64,000 nt of DNA from Adiantum capillus-veneris (GCA_014529385.2 CM043952.1:62491119-62555118), one strand, 5' to 3'. Shown: positions 11,475 to 22,519, numbered from the stretch's first letter. The notes: generated from the sequence alone by a model not told the origin. Program-made: numbers and translations.

Positions 11475-12275
11475 ATGTTGGCATCTTCAAGTGCTGTTGT
11501 TGGTGCTACTCCACTATGTATATGTCCACCAGCCTTCACAAAAGGCAAGCTTGATGGCACCAGCTAGATATTGTGGAAGTTCAAAAATTTTACAATTTTG
11601 GATTCGTATGAATTGTTGGATACAGTGTTGGGGCCAAATGGTGTCAACCCGGAGCCCGCTGCAACGATTGATCCAACAAGTCCAAGTCTTTTAATTCCCT
11701 TGGATGCTACTCTTCTACATGCATGGAAAAGAAGAAATGCATATGCATTATGTGCCATTTTCATGTGTGTAAGTGATTATGTTCTCATTTTGATTCAGGA
11801 TACCACTAAAGCACATGATGCTTGGAGCATATTGGCTCGCCAATATGAGGTGCACAATCACACCAAAATTCAAAATCTAGAAACTTAACTTGTTGCTGAG
11901 AAACTTGTTGATGGAGAGAAGTTGGAGGCCTTTATCAAGCAAATTAAGGACCTCCAAGATCAATTAGCTAATGTTGTTGTGGCTATTTCTTTGGAAGATT
12001 TAGCCCGGCACTGCATTCGCATACATCTAGCAAGATATGATGGTCTTGTTATGGCACTCAACACTCAAGTTCATCCAACCGCTCTTATGTTTGAAGGACT
12101 AAGTGCCTTGTTGCTTCAAGAGGAGCTACAACTCAGGACCAGGGATGACGGGAGTGATGCTGCTTTCACATCCATCAAAAAAAGCAAGGGAACTACATCA
12201 AATACCTCTAAGAATAAGTCCAAGAAGAAGAAATTTTTAGGTAATTGTTTTTATTGTGATAAGTACCATGCCTAG
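11475..12275 (+). pseudogene. Copia gag pseudogene
   Basis: From the ATG at 11475 one frame encodes a copia gag capsid region. Features are FTKGKLDGTS, then after an in-frame TAG the block ILWKFKNFTILDSYELLD, later HDAWSILARQYE and, after a second stop near 11886, EAFIKQIKDLQDQL. The C-terminus is lysine-rich and begins a zinc knuckle (GNCFYCDKYH). The rest of the knuckle (GHEVKRCYV) appears ~35 bp further on, so a short insertion splits it. Two nonsense codons and this split make it non-functional. Confidence 0.8.
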
Positions 12276-12408
12276 GGTGAGACCGAGCAAGCCAAGGGCC
12301 AGGATGGACATGAGGTCAAGAGGTGCTATGTTTGAACAACTAGGAGCCCATATATAGCGAGGCTAGGTGGAGAATTGCATGGTCCAACCCCCTGCGGTTT
12401 TAGATTGG

Positions 12409-12421
12409 TATCAAAGCTAGG
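12409..12421 (+). promoter_or_regulatory. Isolated primer-binding-site-like motif
   Basis: ttggtatcaaagc resembles an initiator tRNA-Met primer site with one change. No paired LTR was found around it, so it may be the relic of a further retroelement. Confidence 0.35.
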
Positions 12422-12469
12422 GGAGAGGGGAGCTATGGAGGAGGGGAAAAGCTACCTTGCATGGCATGC

Positions 12470-12473
<4 letters not shown>

Positions 12474-12559
<86 letters not shown>
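12474..12559. repeat. (CT)n microsatellite
   Basis: About 43 uninterrupted CT units. The long Ser/Leu or Arg/Glu frames here on either strand come only from the repeat. Confidence 0.97.
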
Positions 12560-12562
<3 letters not shown>

Positions 12563-13032
12563 GATGCATAAGCACATGAGTATAGCCACCTGGGAAAGGA
12601 GGTTTTCGGGGTCGACAATGAAGAGATATGTGGGCATGGCTGCTTGGAGAGAGGAAAAGCAAAAAATTCATCATCACAAAGTTGCCAAGTGTTGAGCTTG
12701 AATCGGATCTCATTGTGGAGAGGAGAAAACTCGCTAGAGCAGGGATTGCCCTCGCGGCGAGCAGGGCAAAATTTTCTTTCCTTGAATTGTTGGCCACCAT
12801 CGCTCATCTCTGCAGAACAATTTTTGTTCTCACTTGGACCCACCCACGGTGGACTTTGGGTTAAAGTTTCAAGATCAAATTAAGCAAGAGAGGGTGCCCA
12901 CGGCCGAGCCTCCCCCCCCCACCTTCTTTCTTACCCGGCTATAAGTCGGCAAAGTATTCATGGCAAAACACGCAGCATCACGGTGAAGTGGAAAAGATTG
13001 GAAGGATACATGAAGTCGCACAAGGAGGACTG
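12560..13032. other. Host sequence left of chromovirus-1, no gene recognised
   Basis: Unique-looking sequence with only short frames. With chromovirus-1 and one TSD removed, it joins at 13032/18470 to the sequence continuing to 19020. No domain is recognised on either side. Confidence 0.4.
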
Positions 13033-13191
13033 TGTAAAGGCCTGGGTGACTATACTTAGGATCCTCCTCCCAACCTCCCAATATAAAGGCAAGCTCCTAG
13101 CCTCTTGCCGTAGACGGATCCCCTTGTCCACACTGCCTAGCATGGCCCCTGGCCCAATCCGTGACTCCCTGGCCTTGCCCTTGTCCTGACT
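13033..13191 (-). repeat. 3' LTR of chromovirus-1
   Basis: 159 bp, matching 18306-18464. Begins tgtaaaggcctgggtg on the plus strand. The terminal base of the expected TG (minus strand) is mutated. Confidence 0.93.
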
Positions 13192-13208
13192 TTACTCCCC
13201 CCTTAAGG
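13192..13208 (-). promoter_or_regulatory. Polypurine tract of chromovirus-1
   Basis: The minus strand reads ccttaaggggggagtaa immediately before the 3' LTR. Confidence 0.8.
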
Positions 13209-14243
13209 AAGAGTTTTCATCCTCAAAAACAAAAGTGGGAAACTTCTTCTTAAGAGCACTAATGTTTTCCCAAGTGGCACCTTCCTCAGGTCGATCTTTC
13301 CACTTGATTAAAGCTTGTCGACGTACATGATGACCCGTACGTAAATCATGATAGTCAAGAATTTGTTTAGGTTCATGCGATAGGGTAGGAGGTTCAACAA
13401 AATCAACCAGAATCTATTGGTCAATGATATTGTCATCCCCATGTAATCGCCTACGTAAACGGCTTACATGAAACACCGGATGGATACGAGAATGTGTAGG
13501 TAACGATAGTTTGTAGGCACGATCACCAACTCGCTTGAGTATTTTGAAAGGCCCACAATATCTTGGAGATAATTTAGGTGTTAGCCCAGTTTTCAGACTT
13601 TCTGAATTCTCTGACACACGTAAAAATACTTCCTCCCCTTCCTCAAAGGTAACTTGCCGACGTTTCTCATCAGTGTACTTCTTATACCGATCCTACGCTT
13701 GTCGGACGTTCTGACGAGCGAGTTTCAGCATATCCATATGGTCTTGGAGAAAATCCTTAACCTGTTGGAGTTTTTCGGTTGCCAACCCCATCGTAACAGG
13801 TGACCTAGGTTGAAAACTATACATGAGCATGAAAGGACTAAATCCAGTCGTGACATGCTTAGCATTGTTGTAAGCAAACTCAAGAAGAGGTGGATATTTT
13901 TCCCAGTTAGTTTGTTTCTTGCTAACCTATGCGCGTAGCATATCCTCTAGCACTTGGTTAACTTGTTCAGTCTGACCATCCTGTTCTGGATGATCGGCCG
14001 TACTGAGGTTGAGTTGTGTACCCAATCGTTTAAACACAACCCTCCAAAAATGATTGTTAAACTTGGGATCAAGATCACTCACAATGTTACTTGGCAAGCC
14101 ATACAACTTGTATAGACTGTCCACAAATAACTTGGCTATTTTGGAGTCTTAATCGTTGATCTGGTTGGAATAAACTTACATAGTTTAGTCAACCGGTCTA
14201 AGACCACCCATATTGAGTCATGACCTCGTGCAGTGGTTGGTAA
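13200..14243 (-). pseudogene. Chromovirus-1 integrase core end, C-terminal domain and chromodomain
   Basis: Reading leftward on the minus strand there is an integrase core piece with RGHDSIWVV, then LYGLPSNIVSDLDPKFNNHFW and DGQTEQVNQVLEDMLRA (catalytic Asp and Glu region). The C-terminal domain follows with GPFKILKRVGDRAYKLSLP, and finally a chromodomain holding RRQALIKWKDRPEEGATW. The chromodomain is expected to bind modified histone H3 and steer integration to heterochromatin. Stops and frameshifts break the frame between these blocks. Confidence 0.85.
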
Positions 14244-14482
14244 AACAAAGTTGAGCGCCTGAAAGCAGGAGGACTCTTACATCCTTTGGAGATTCCCAAT
14301 GGGAAACGGGAAAGTATCTCTATTGATTTTATTGTGGGTTTACCAACCACTGTACGAGGTCATGACTCAGTATGGGTGGTTGGTAAACCCACAATAAAAT
14401 CCATAGAGATACTTTCCCATTTCCCATTGGGAATCTCCAAAGGATATAAGAGTCCTCCTGCTTTTAGGCGCTCTGCTTTGTT
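14244..14482. repeat. Inverted duplication (foldback) inside integrase
   Basis: Arms 14244-14350 and 14376-14482 are inverted copies, about 107 bp each with only a handful of mismatches, around a 25-bp loop. Part of the arm and the loop occurs a third time, inverted, at 14203-14243. The plus strand therefore repeats integrase codons (FIVGLPTT, RGHDS) that belong to the minus strand. Confidence 0.9.
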
Positions 14483-14650
14483 AACTTTACATTTTTGGCA
14501 ATGCAAGACATAATCTTGAACAAAGCCATGTAAACCTGGCCAGTAAAATTGTCGTCATACGAGAGCATAAGTCTTTTTAATACCCGGGTGCCCTGCACTT
14601 GGACTGTCATAACATTCATAAAGAATTTGGCGCCGAATGTCTGTGTCCGT
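14376..14650 (-). pseudogene. Chromovirus-1 integrase zinc finger and core start
   Basis: The minus strand gives the HHCC zinc-binding region (SAGHPGIKKTY then HCQKCKVNK) and the core opening (ESISMDFIVGLPTT) directly before the foldback. This is the N-terminal half of integrase, broken by the inverted duplication at 14244-14375. Confidence 0.82.
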
Positions 14651-14892
14651 CAGTACACAAACTCTCCCCTTACAGAGTAGGTACCCATTTTAAATGGTCA
14701 AATTCTTCCATCACTGTAGTTCATCACTCGACAGAGGAGAACTGTGTGTGGAGGTTAACGATACACTACCAACATTGGAGTGAGAAGGATCCCTCATTGC
14801 ACATGGCTCCGCACTTTGGAATATGCATCATCCTGCTCATATTTTCCCTTTAGAGAATCCAAAAATTCACTGTGAAGTTCCATGAACAAGAG

Positions 14893-15878
14893 AGAATTGA
14901 TCTCAGGCATCTCCATGTGTAGCCCAGTAGCTGAAATAACATGCCCAAGATAGTGAATTTCCTCCTTCAAAAAATCACACTTAGATTCCTTGGCATATAA
15001 TTGATTTGTTCGTAACAATTTGAACACCTACCTCAGATGTTGTAAGTGTTCTTCCTCAGAAGCACTGTATACTAGAATGTCATCGAGAAAAACAATGACA
15101 AATTTGTCCAAGTACGGTTTCAAGACACTATCCATAAGTGTCATGAATGTTGCGGGCGCATTGGTTAACCAAAAAGGCATAACCAAAAACTCATAGTGTC
15201 CAAACCTTGTTCGGAATGCAATTTTGGGTATATCAGCAAGTCGAATACGTACTTTGTGATAACCCGACCGCAAGTCTATTTTTGTAAAAATGCGAGTATA
15301 AGTGAGCTTGTCGAACAACTCATCCAGTGTGGTAATGGGTATTTTTTTTTAATAGTAACCGCATTTAAGCCACGGTAGTCTACGCACATGCGCATACTAC
15401 CATCTTTTTTCTTCACTAATAGGATAGGAGAAGCCCATGGTGAAGAACTGGGTTGGATAAACCCTCTGCTAAGATAGTCAGCAAGCTGACGTTCCACCTC
15501 AGCAGCTTTAGAGTAATTCATGTGGTAGGGTGGTTTACTTATTGGTTTACTGCCTGCAAACACATCGATGCTATGTTGCACCGATCGTGTCGGTGATAAT
15601 CCTGATGGCATATCATTAGGAAAAACATCGTGAAATTCCTTTAATAAATTTTTCGAAGCACTAGCAATCTTTGTTTGTTGAGAAGTAGCCGTTGGTGGAG
15701 GAGATGAGAGAGAAGCATTCGGCGTTGAGGAATGTTCAACAGATTCAATATTAGACAGAAAGTGAGACAATGAGTAACACAAAGAAACTTGATCTATTTC
15801 ATTATCAGAAATGAGCTGCATAAGCTCAGTTGTACGTATCAATGGTGAGGAAGGCACATCCTTCTCTCCTAACAACAA
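14893..15878 (-). pseudogene. Chromovirus-1 reverse transcriptase, RNase H missing
   Basis: Blocks in order on the minus strand are [36 protein letters not shown] (residues 132 onward of the 15878 frame), then after a frameshift at the T-run near 15340-15350 [24 protein letters not shown] and the catalytic [10 protein letters not shown] stop at 15028 precedes the last RT block (YAKESKCDF, YLGHVIS). At about 14893-14903 the frame jumps directly to sequence that normally lies between RNase H and integrase, so the whole connection and RNase H region is deleted. Confidence 0.87.
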
Positions 15879-16234
15879 ACATGTGCACCATGGGATTCAA
15901 ACATCAAGCTGTTGTGCTCATAGTTACACTTCAGTGATGGTCCTAGGCTATGCAACCATTCCCTACCAAGTACCACATCTGCCCTCTCCATGTTCATAAC
16001 CTGAAAATCCAAGGATGTGGAGTAGCCTTGTACTTCCAACAATACTGCTCGGACTTGAGTATCCCAGATTTCGGCATCATAACCATTCATCATTGCTACC
16101 TTGTAGCGGTGGGAACTTGGAGTTTGAGGCAATTTGAGTTTTTTCACCAATGCATAATTAATGAAATTGTGAGTAGCACCGTCATCTACCAAGATGCGCA
16201 CCTTGTGCCCTTGCAGAGATCCGTGCATACGCAC
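15869..16234 (-). pseudogene. Chromovirus-1 aspartic protease
   Basis: A 121-residue segment with VRILVDDGATHNFI (active-site loop DDGAT, usually DSGAT) and the second conserved block DVVLGREWLHSLG. This is the retropepsin fold of Ty3/gypsy elements, which cuts the polyprotein inside the particle. It lies between the gag zinc knuckle and reverse transcriptase, as expected. Confidence 0.82.
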
Positions 16235-16308
16235 TAACTCGTGTGGACCGAAGGTCTATAGCCACATGGAAGCTGTGATACATCATTCAAGCACCACCTG
16301 AGTGTGTG

Positions 16309-17510
16309 TTACTTCCACCGTAGAGAATCGTGAGGAAGACTCAAGAGGCAGCAGTTGCACCATGTGCACTGCTTTCTCCTTGCCATGAGCAACAGATTTC
16401 CCCTTGGGACAATTCTTTTTGCCATGGCCGCTTCCCAAGCATTGAAAACATAACTTCTCTTTTTTAGCCTTATCAAAGTCCTCAGGAGAGAGAGGATCAC
16501 GGGACCCGTTGGGTTTTTAGCTGCTTCAGAATTGGCTATTATAAATTTCATTTTATTGTGCCCATACTGTGTACGTGTATTACCATGTGTATTAGCAAGC
16601 ACTTGATTATTATGTGATTTCTTTTCATCTGGATCATCATGAATGTGTGCTTTCACTATGGCCTCCTCAAGTGTTTTACTATGGCCTGAGTCTTGACGTG
16701 CTTCTTAAGTTCTGGCGTCAAACCGCAGATAAACCCAGGTACTTGCTGAAAGGTGTCTAGTCCTTCCAACTTGAGGATAACATCCCGATAGTGAGAGATA
16801 TATTCAAGTAATGATGGGTGTTGGCGCATAGAACACGTGTCCCAAGCTGTCCAATTTTGATCTGCCTCATTTGTAGGCAAAAATTCTTTTTGAAACATAG
16901 CCTCAAAGGCAGCCCAACTCTGTGGTATGATATTATTCTCCTTGGGAGACATCCACCATTTGTAGGCCTTGTCTTCCAGAGTAAGACTTGTTTGCAGTGC
17001 TCTGACTGCATCCGGAGTACGCTATAAGGCGTGAATTCCATCCAACTTGCTGAGAAAGATATTCACTGCATCCTTATTGTGATCTCGGTCTTCCCCCTTA
17101 AAAGTCGGTGGTTTGGTGTTTTTCAACAACTCATCCACCTCCTTTGCAGTGAGAGTGTGCAAAGAATTTGGAGATGGACCTTGTCCATGATCAGAAGGGC
17201 CTTGCCCCTGAGTAGCAGTGTGCTCATGCATGTGTGTCTCAATAGGGCCCTTGGCCAACTGCTGCATAAATTGTATCACTAACGTAGATAATTTAGTGAC
17301 ATTTTCATTTAAAGATGCAAAATTTCCTTCCATTACTGACTTGAGTGTCTGAAGTGCACAAAATTCTTGAATATCAAGCAATTCATAAGCGTCATCACCT
17401 CCCATAGCGTCGCGGGCACCCTCCGTGAGAGCATCCGGCCACGAGACATCATGGGCAGGATTAGGCATATGATGCTCGAAATCAAAGGTCATATTGATAT
17501 CTGAATTCAT
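16309..17510 (-). pseudogene. Chromovirus-1 gag with CCHC zinc knuckle
   Basis: The likely start is the ATG at 17510. The first frame runs to 17022 (acidic N-terminus, PTFKGEDRD...), and the next from 16952 carries the retrotrans_gag block AWAAFEAMFQKEFLP-like and ISHYRDVILKLEGLD. Further on, in a shifted frame around 16395-16455, is a zinc knuckle LCFQCLGSGHGKKNC. At least one stop and one frameshift interrupt it. Gag forms the particle; the knuckle binds RNA. Confidence 0.8.
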
Positions 17511-18290
17511 GGCAACACCGTGCAGTGTAAGGAAGAGAAATAAGAATACCTTGATTCAAAAAATAATCCTATAGCCGTAGTATGCACTGCAAACGGTAAT
17601 TAGTCGTGCTAATTACGTTGGATATCCAAGCTTTAATCAACCCATAGATCCACCCGTGCACGTACCCTGCTTGGACACGTTGTAGTCGAGTCGATTGCAA
17701 ATGGTAATTTCTTTAGTGCAATCGGTTTTATGGACACTGTCGTCGCCAATGGATCAAATTTCAAAATTATCAACTTTGCAGGGAATTGTCGACTTGCTGG
17801 GTGTTATACGCAGGGAAGTGTCAATTGCTAATTGCCCGGCCCATTGCCGATGGTGACCAAGTACCCTCGAAGGCTGCATTCACAGTCCGAGACTCCCGTG
17901 GGCACTTGCCCTAAAACTTTTTCAATTGGTAGGCCCTAAAGCTGGGCGGCCTAATCTAGGAAGGCCGAAATTTGCAAGGGCTGGCTATGGCGGGCAATGA
18001 ACGCCGATGGCGAGCAAGAGGGAGAGAGAGATGCCGACCGCTATGGTGCTCAAAACCTGCGGCTCCTGTGACGAGTTCTGCTCAGCAGGTCCGCGTGCAG
18101 CTGCCGAGCCCAAGAGCTCCCGCTTTGGTCGACCTCTCTTCTGCTCACCCCCTTCGATAGGGTCGGATCCCACAATGCTAGCGACCTCGACGCCCCTTGC
18201 TAAGCGGCCATGCCTGCTTGTCGGCTTCTTGTGGCTTGCATGACATGCAAAGAGTATAACTCTCCACGTCTCTGTGTCCCAAAAAAGGGT
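17511..18290 (-). other. Leader (5' untranslated) region of chromovirus-1
   Basis: About 780 bp between the primer site and gag. The overlapping frames here (for example minus strand 17985-18509) run into the LTR and show no domain. Confidence 0.55.
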
Positions 18291-18305
18291 GGCTCTTGAT
18301 ACCAA
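18291..18305 (-). promoter_or_regulatory. Primer-binding site of chromovirus-1
   Basis: The minus strand reads ttggtatcaagagcc, an initiator tRNA-Met-type site directly inside the 5' LTR. Confidence 0.88.
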
Positions 18306-18464
18306 TGTAAAGGCCTGGGTGACTAGACTTAGGATCCTCCTCCCAACCTCCCAATATAAAGGCAAGCTCCTAGCCTCTTGCCCTAGACGAATCCCCTTGT
18401 CCACACTGCCTAGCCTGGCCCTTGGCCCACTCCGTGACTCCCTGGCCTTGCCCTCGTCCTGACA
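18306..18464 (-). repeat. 5' LTR of chromovirus-1
   Basis: 159 bp, tgtaaagg...cctgaca on the plus strand, followed by the target duplication gactg (18465-18469). Confidence 0.94.
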
Positions 18465-18469
18465 GACTG

Positions 18470-19020
18470 CACGAGGACACGGGTTTGAAAAGTACCTCAA
18501 ATCTTCCAAGCTTTGACATGTAGGGTGAAATCATTGAGCCGGAATCTCAAGCAAAGGCATCATGCAAAGAAGAACAAGGCTCCATATCTTGTTGCTCAAA
18601 GGGGATTCCCCTCAAATCCGGCTGGGATCTATGCAAGGCATGGGATTCCAACTTTCATTCTCCAATCGCTGCAAAAGTATTTCCATGGGGCTTGCAAGGG
18701 TAACGATGGATGCCTCTCTCATTGGAATTGAGGAGAAAAATTACAGAATCAAAAAGGCTAGGACAAGGTCAGGGATTGTTTGGTTTGTTTATAATCTAAT
18801 TCTATATAGAGTTTCTTTTGCAGAAATACTATACAAACTTGAGGAAGATAGCACGGCTATCTCTACAAGAAGTTTTGACATTTCTAAAGCTTGATTGTGT
18901 CCCTTTAACTTGGTTCAAATACACGCAAGGCATGTGATTATGTCTGGATTAAGGAGCAAGGCTAAATACAAGGGTACTCCATATGAGGATACTCCATACA
19001 AGAGTTTCTATGATGCTACT
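18470..19020. other. Host sequence between chromovirus-1 and chromovirus-2, no gene recognised
   Basis: Continues the host sequence left of 13032. A 110-codon frame at 18562-18894 shows no known domain. The last five bases (ctact, 19016-19020) are the target duplication of chromovirus-2. Confidence 0.4.
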
Positions 19021-19697
19021 TGTCATAAAATCTAATATCTAACCAACCCAAATGATTTTCTCATATTAAATTGATCACTTAATGTGGGAGAATAAATGGG
19101 AACAAGTGTTAAGATTTAGATATGTGCTTATAGATCTATCTCAACACGGGGCCAGTAGTAAAGGGGCCCAAATGGGAGATGGTCTATCAAGAGCAAGGCT
19201 AACCAATGGAGCATAAGACCTTAGGGTTAGCTTCATTGAAGATCTCCAATAATGTGTGTAAAAGTCCTTTGACCTTAGGTAAGCTAGGGTTGAGCTTGAG
19301 GTGGGAACCCGGCCCAAGCTCGAGGTGCTTGTCGTGCTTGAGGCGCTTGTCCTGCTTGAGGTGCTTGTCATGCTTGAGGTGCTTGATTAAGATGCTTGAG
19401 GTGCTTGACTGGCTCCATGCTTGAGGTGCTTGACTTGGTGCATGATTAAGGTGCTTGAGGTGCCTTGAGAAGCTTGCCTGAGATGCTTGTGGAAACACGC
19501 TTGAGGTGCTTGACTTGGTGCATGATTAAGGTGCTTGAGGTGCCTTGAGAAGCTTGCCTGAGATGCTTGTGGAAACACCCCCTACTTCAAGCGCTTAGTC
19601 ATGCTTGATGACTAAGGGGCTTGCTCATCCAAATTCAAAAATATCCCTACAAGGAGGGGGGCGATCCTACAAGGGGGGGGGGGGGGGGGGATGAGAG

Positions 19698-19748
<51 letters not shown>

Positions 19749-20771
19749 GGGAAGCCCCAACTTGAAGAGGCAGCAAGGACACTTGTCAAGTTCCTCCCCA
19801 TGTTGCCCTCATGGTGTGCCTGAAGCCTATTGGTTGGCCACCCAAGGGGTCCAATGATAATTTAGGATATTTAATTAATTGATTTTGCATTTATCAAGTC
19901 CTCTCTCTCAAAGGGGAAAGGGGGACACTTGTCCCAAGGCTACCCATGTTGCTTGTAATGGCTCCTGCTTGTGATTGGCTAGGCCTGGAGGGGTCCAATG
20001 AGCTTCAAGCATGAGCTACAAGGGGGGGTCGACCCAAGCAAGCTAGGGGGGTGCTTAGGGGGTATAGTCACCCACACACACTCACAAACACTCTCATTGT
20101 GTACTATGCAAAGTGCAAGAGCTCCCTCTCCTTCTCCAAGCAAGTAGAGGTTGTGAGCCTATACCAACACTCTTGGCTATGGAGTGCAAATCCATCCAAG
20201 AGCCATGCTTCAATGCTTGAGCTTTCCATCTATTTCTTCTTCATTACTATGCTATTATGTATGCTAGCACAAGAGTTATGATAAGTGAGGAACTAGCTCT
20301 TTCTCGTATGAAATGTTTCTTCTTCCTCTTCCCTACCCTCATTCCCTGCTAGCTCTCTCCACCTTCGAAGGTGTTTGAGGTCTTGGGACTGAGGCTTGGT
20401 ATAGTTAAAGCTTTCTTCAAGTTTAGGTTATGCTATGATGGTGATGCATGAAGCTTTCCATCTTCATTGCTTCACCTAGGTCACAAGGAACACAAAGAAT
20501 GTATTGTAACAAGTCTCTCTTTATGGGAGAAATCATAATACAAATGCCTATTGGAGGGGGGGCCGGCTCCACATAAATCCGGTCCTCAACTGTTGTCATG
20601 TTCTCTAAATTCTCTCTCTTGCAAAAGTATTGTCCATGCCAAGTTAACTAATTGCTATAATTATGTTGCTATCTTCAATTATGTCTACCCGCTATGCTCA
20701 CAAAATCATTTCTTGAAAGTACTCTCATTAAATTCCGCTACTCTCAAATTGAATAGGCAAATTCCATTACA
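19021..20771 (+). repeat. 5' LTR of chromovirus-2
   Basis: 1751 bp, tgtcat...ttaca. It holds a gaggtgcttg minisatellite (about 19300-19450), a ~80-bp unit in tandem duplicate (about 19420-19577), an 18-base G run (19673-19690) and (CA)n (19699-19746). Short frames inside, for example 19621-19857 and 20051-20281, recur in the other LTR and are not genes. Confidence 0.94.
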
Positions 20772-20785
20772 TTGGTATTAGAGCA
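20772..20785 (+). promoter_or_regulatory. Primer-binding site of chromovirus-2
   Basis: ttggtattagagca directly follows the LTR. One base differs from the initiator tRNA-Met complement (ttggtatcagagc). The same variant occurs in chromovirus-3 at 61972. Confidence 0.88.
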
Positions 20786-21185
20786 TTTGGTTTCTCTTTT
20801 CTTGCTTAAGAAGAGAGGTCCTTAAGTAGCCTATAAATGGTTGATGTTGTTAATTATAATAGAGTAAGTGGAACTGGGATCTAATATCGGTTTTGTTAAG
20901 CCCACTATGTGGGGGATGGTGCACACCTCGGGAGCTTTGGACTTAATAATGGAGTCTTTTTAGACTTGCCTACGGCTTCACCATTATTGAGCCATAAGAA
21001 GTCCGAAAGGAGCTAGCCCTTGGCAACTCTGCTATGTTAGACCTACTCCTCTACTCTCTATAATTAACCACTTTGAGCCGTGGGTGTAGATACTTAAGAG
21101 CCGATTTTCAAAGGCTAAGAGGAGTGGTAACTAAGGTTTTGAACTGCCAAAGCATACACTAAGTATAAACATAAATTTTGTTAAC

Positions 21186-22519
21186 ATGGCTGACAATAAT
21201 CAAGAGAGTAGATAGAACATTGATAGCTTTGATTTTGCACATGAAGGTGCTAATGATGATGCTCCCATGTTTGTGAATTATCTCGTCTCTAGGTTGCAGC
21301 AAGCTATGGGCAACCCTGCTTTGCAAGCCGAAGTTACTCAACAACTTCGTGCTTATGGAATTTCCCTTCCTCTCCCAGAGGAGAGAGAGCTTAGGAGGCC
21401 TCTTGAAGAGACCCCCAAAAGAAGACTCTCTCCCATTCGAGAGGAGGAATCCAAAGAGAAAGAAAGCAATGAAAGTCTAAGTTCTTCTGAAGAGGTGGCT
21501 CCACGAAGACGGTGATCTAGACGATCGCCTACTCCTCCCAAGAGGAAAAGAGCAACCTATAGTCCTTCTCCTCATCACTCTGAAAGGCAAGAGAGGAAAC
21601 AAAGGAAGAAAAGGGCTAGGAAGAGGTCACCCTCTTCTCCTTCTTCTTCACCTTCCTCCTCTTCCGATGAAAGTTATGGCTATTCTCCTAGAGAATACAA
21701 GAGGGGAGGACATCGCAAATCATTTCCTGCATGGCGAAGGTCACAAAAGCTAAAGAAGTTCAAGGAGGGAGGAAAGAGTATCTCTTTTCTCACCTACGAT
21801 GGCACCTTTGGTGCTACCGACAAAGTGTTGGCCTTCATCCAGCAATTTGATGCGGCCTTTGGGGACGAGGGCTTCACAGAGTCCTCCAAGCTATGCCATG
21901 TAGCTATGCACTTCCAAAAATCAGCTCGTCAATGGTGGGCTAGCCTTCGTGGCAATGGAGAAGCCCCAAAGACATGGAAAACTCTACGAGTTTCCATCAT
22001 GAAGCAATTTCTTCCAAGCGATACTAAAGATAAAGTTCTTACGGAATGGCGCGGCTTGAAGCTTCTCTCTCATGAGTCTATCAACAAGTATGTAGACAAG
22101 TTTTGGGATTTACATCTCAAAGATACTGTCTTTCAAAAGATAGACTTTGCCGAGCAAAGACAGCAATTTTGTGCGGGATTACCTGAAGAGATGGCCGAAT
22201 ACATCAACTCTCAACGGCCTGGTACTATTACCGAAGTAATCCATCACACCATGGTTGCTTCACGCATCAATTTCCATCAAGGGGCTAGACGTAATGTCAA
22301 GCCCATGGAAAACAAAGATAAAAATGATGCAAAGGGGAAATCCAATGCACAAAATAATTCCCAAGGCACTTCCAACAACAACAACAATCGGTCAAGGAGA
22401 AGGGAGTTTACAAAGGTAAAAACAAACTGTCTCCTGAAGAGCTTGAAGCTTTTCGCAAGGACCATAAATGTTTCAAGTGTGGGGAGCAAGGACATGGCTA
22501 TCGTTCTTGCCCCAAGAAG
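21186..22519 (+). pseudogene. Chromovirus-2 gag
   Basis: The ATG at 21186 (MADNNQES) matches the gag start of chromovirus-3. The frame is interrupted by TAG near 21213 and TGA near 21513. An Arg/Ser-rich stretch follows (about 21540-21770), then the capsid (Retrotrans_gag) region KSISFLTYDGTFGATDKVLA, ARQWWASLRG and WRGLKLLSHESINKYVDKFW at 21775-22260. After an Asn-rich tract a frameshift near 22395 moves the frame; the zinc knuckle CFKCGEQGHGYRSC (22469-22510) is read in the pol frame. Gag would assemble the particle and bind RNA. Confidence 0.88.

Larger units (their letters stand above)
10994..12360 (+). mobile_element. Truncated Ty1/copia: LTR fragment, primer site and gag
   Basis: A partial 5' LTR (10994-11402, with ctatataagg near 11131) ends in ttaca and is followed at once by an initiator tRNA-Met primer site and a decayed gag. 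Protease and everything beyond are missing. The fragment abuts the right LTR of the LARD-like element, whose end is shared sequence up to 10993. A 51-bp stretch containing ggccaagttctacttggac is repeated near 11028 and 11079. Confidence 0.75.
13033..18464 (-). mobile_element. Chromovirus-1: Ty3/gypsy retrotransposon with chromodomain
   Basis: The minus-strand order is 5' LTR (18306-18464), primer site, long leader, gag, protease, reverse transcriptase, integrase, chromodomain, polypurine tract and 3' LTR (13033-13191). Integrase after reverse transcriptase and a C-terminal chromodomain define a Ty3/gypsy chromovirus. The 159-bp LTRs differ at about eight positions and are flanked by the 5-bp duplication gactg (13028-13032 and 18465-18469). 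RNase H is missing and integrase contains an inverted duplication, so the copy cannot transpose by itself. Confidence 0.93.

Noticed and set aside
12433-12843. Long Arg/Glu- or Ser/Leu-rich frames across 12.4-12.8 kb on both strands
   Set aside because: They are translations of the (CT)n microsatellite. The same holds for frames at 29286-29678, 30284-30777, 40135-40472 and 46625-46957.
14286-14513. Plus-strand gene of 75 codons
   Set aside because: It is the inverted copy of minus-strand integrase codons within the foldback duplication.
19300-19580. CRISPR-like array of short direct repeats
   Set aside because: Units are adjacent minisatellite copies without unique spacers, inside an LTR of a plant retrotransposon.
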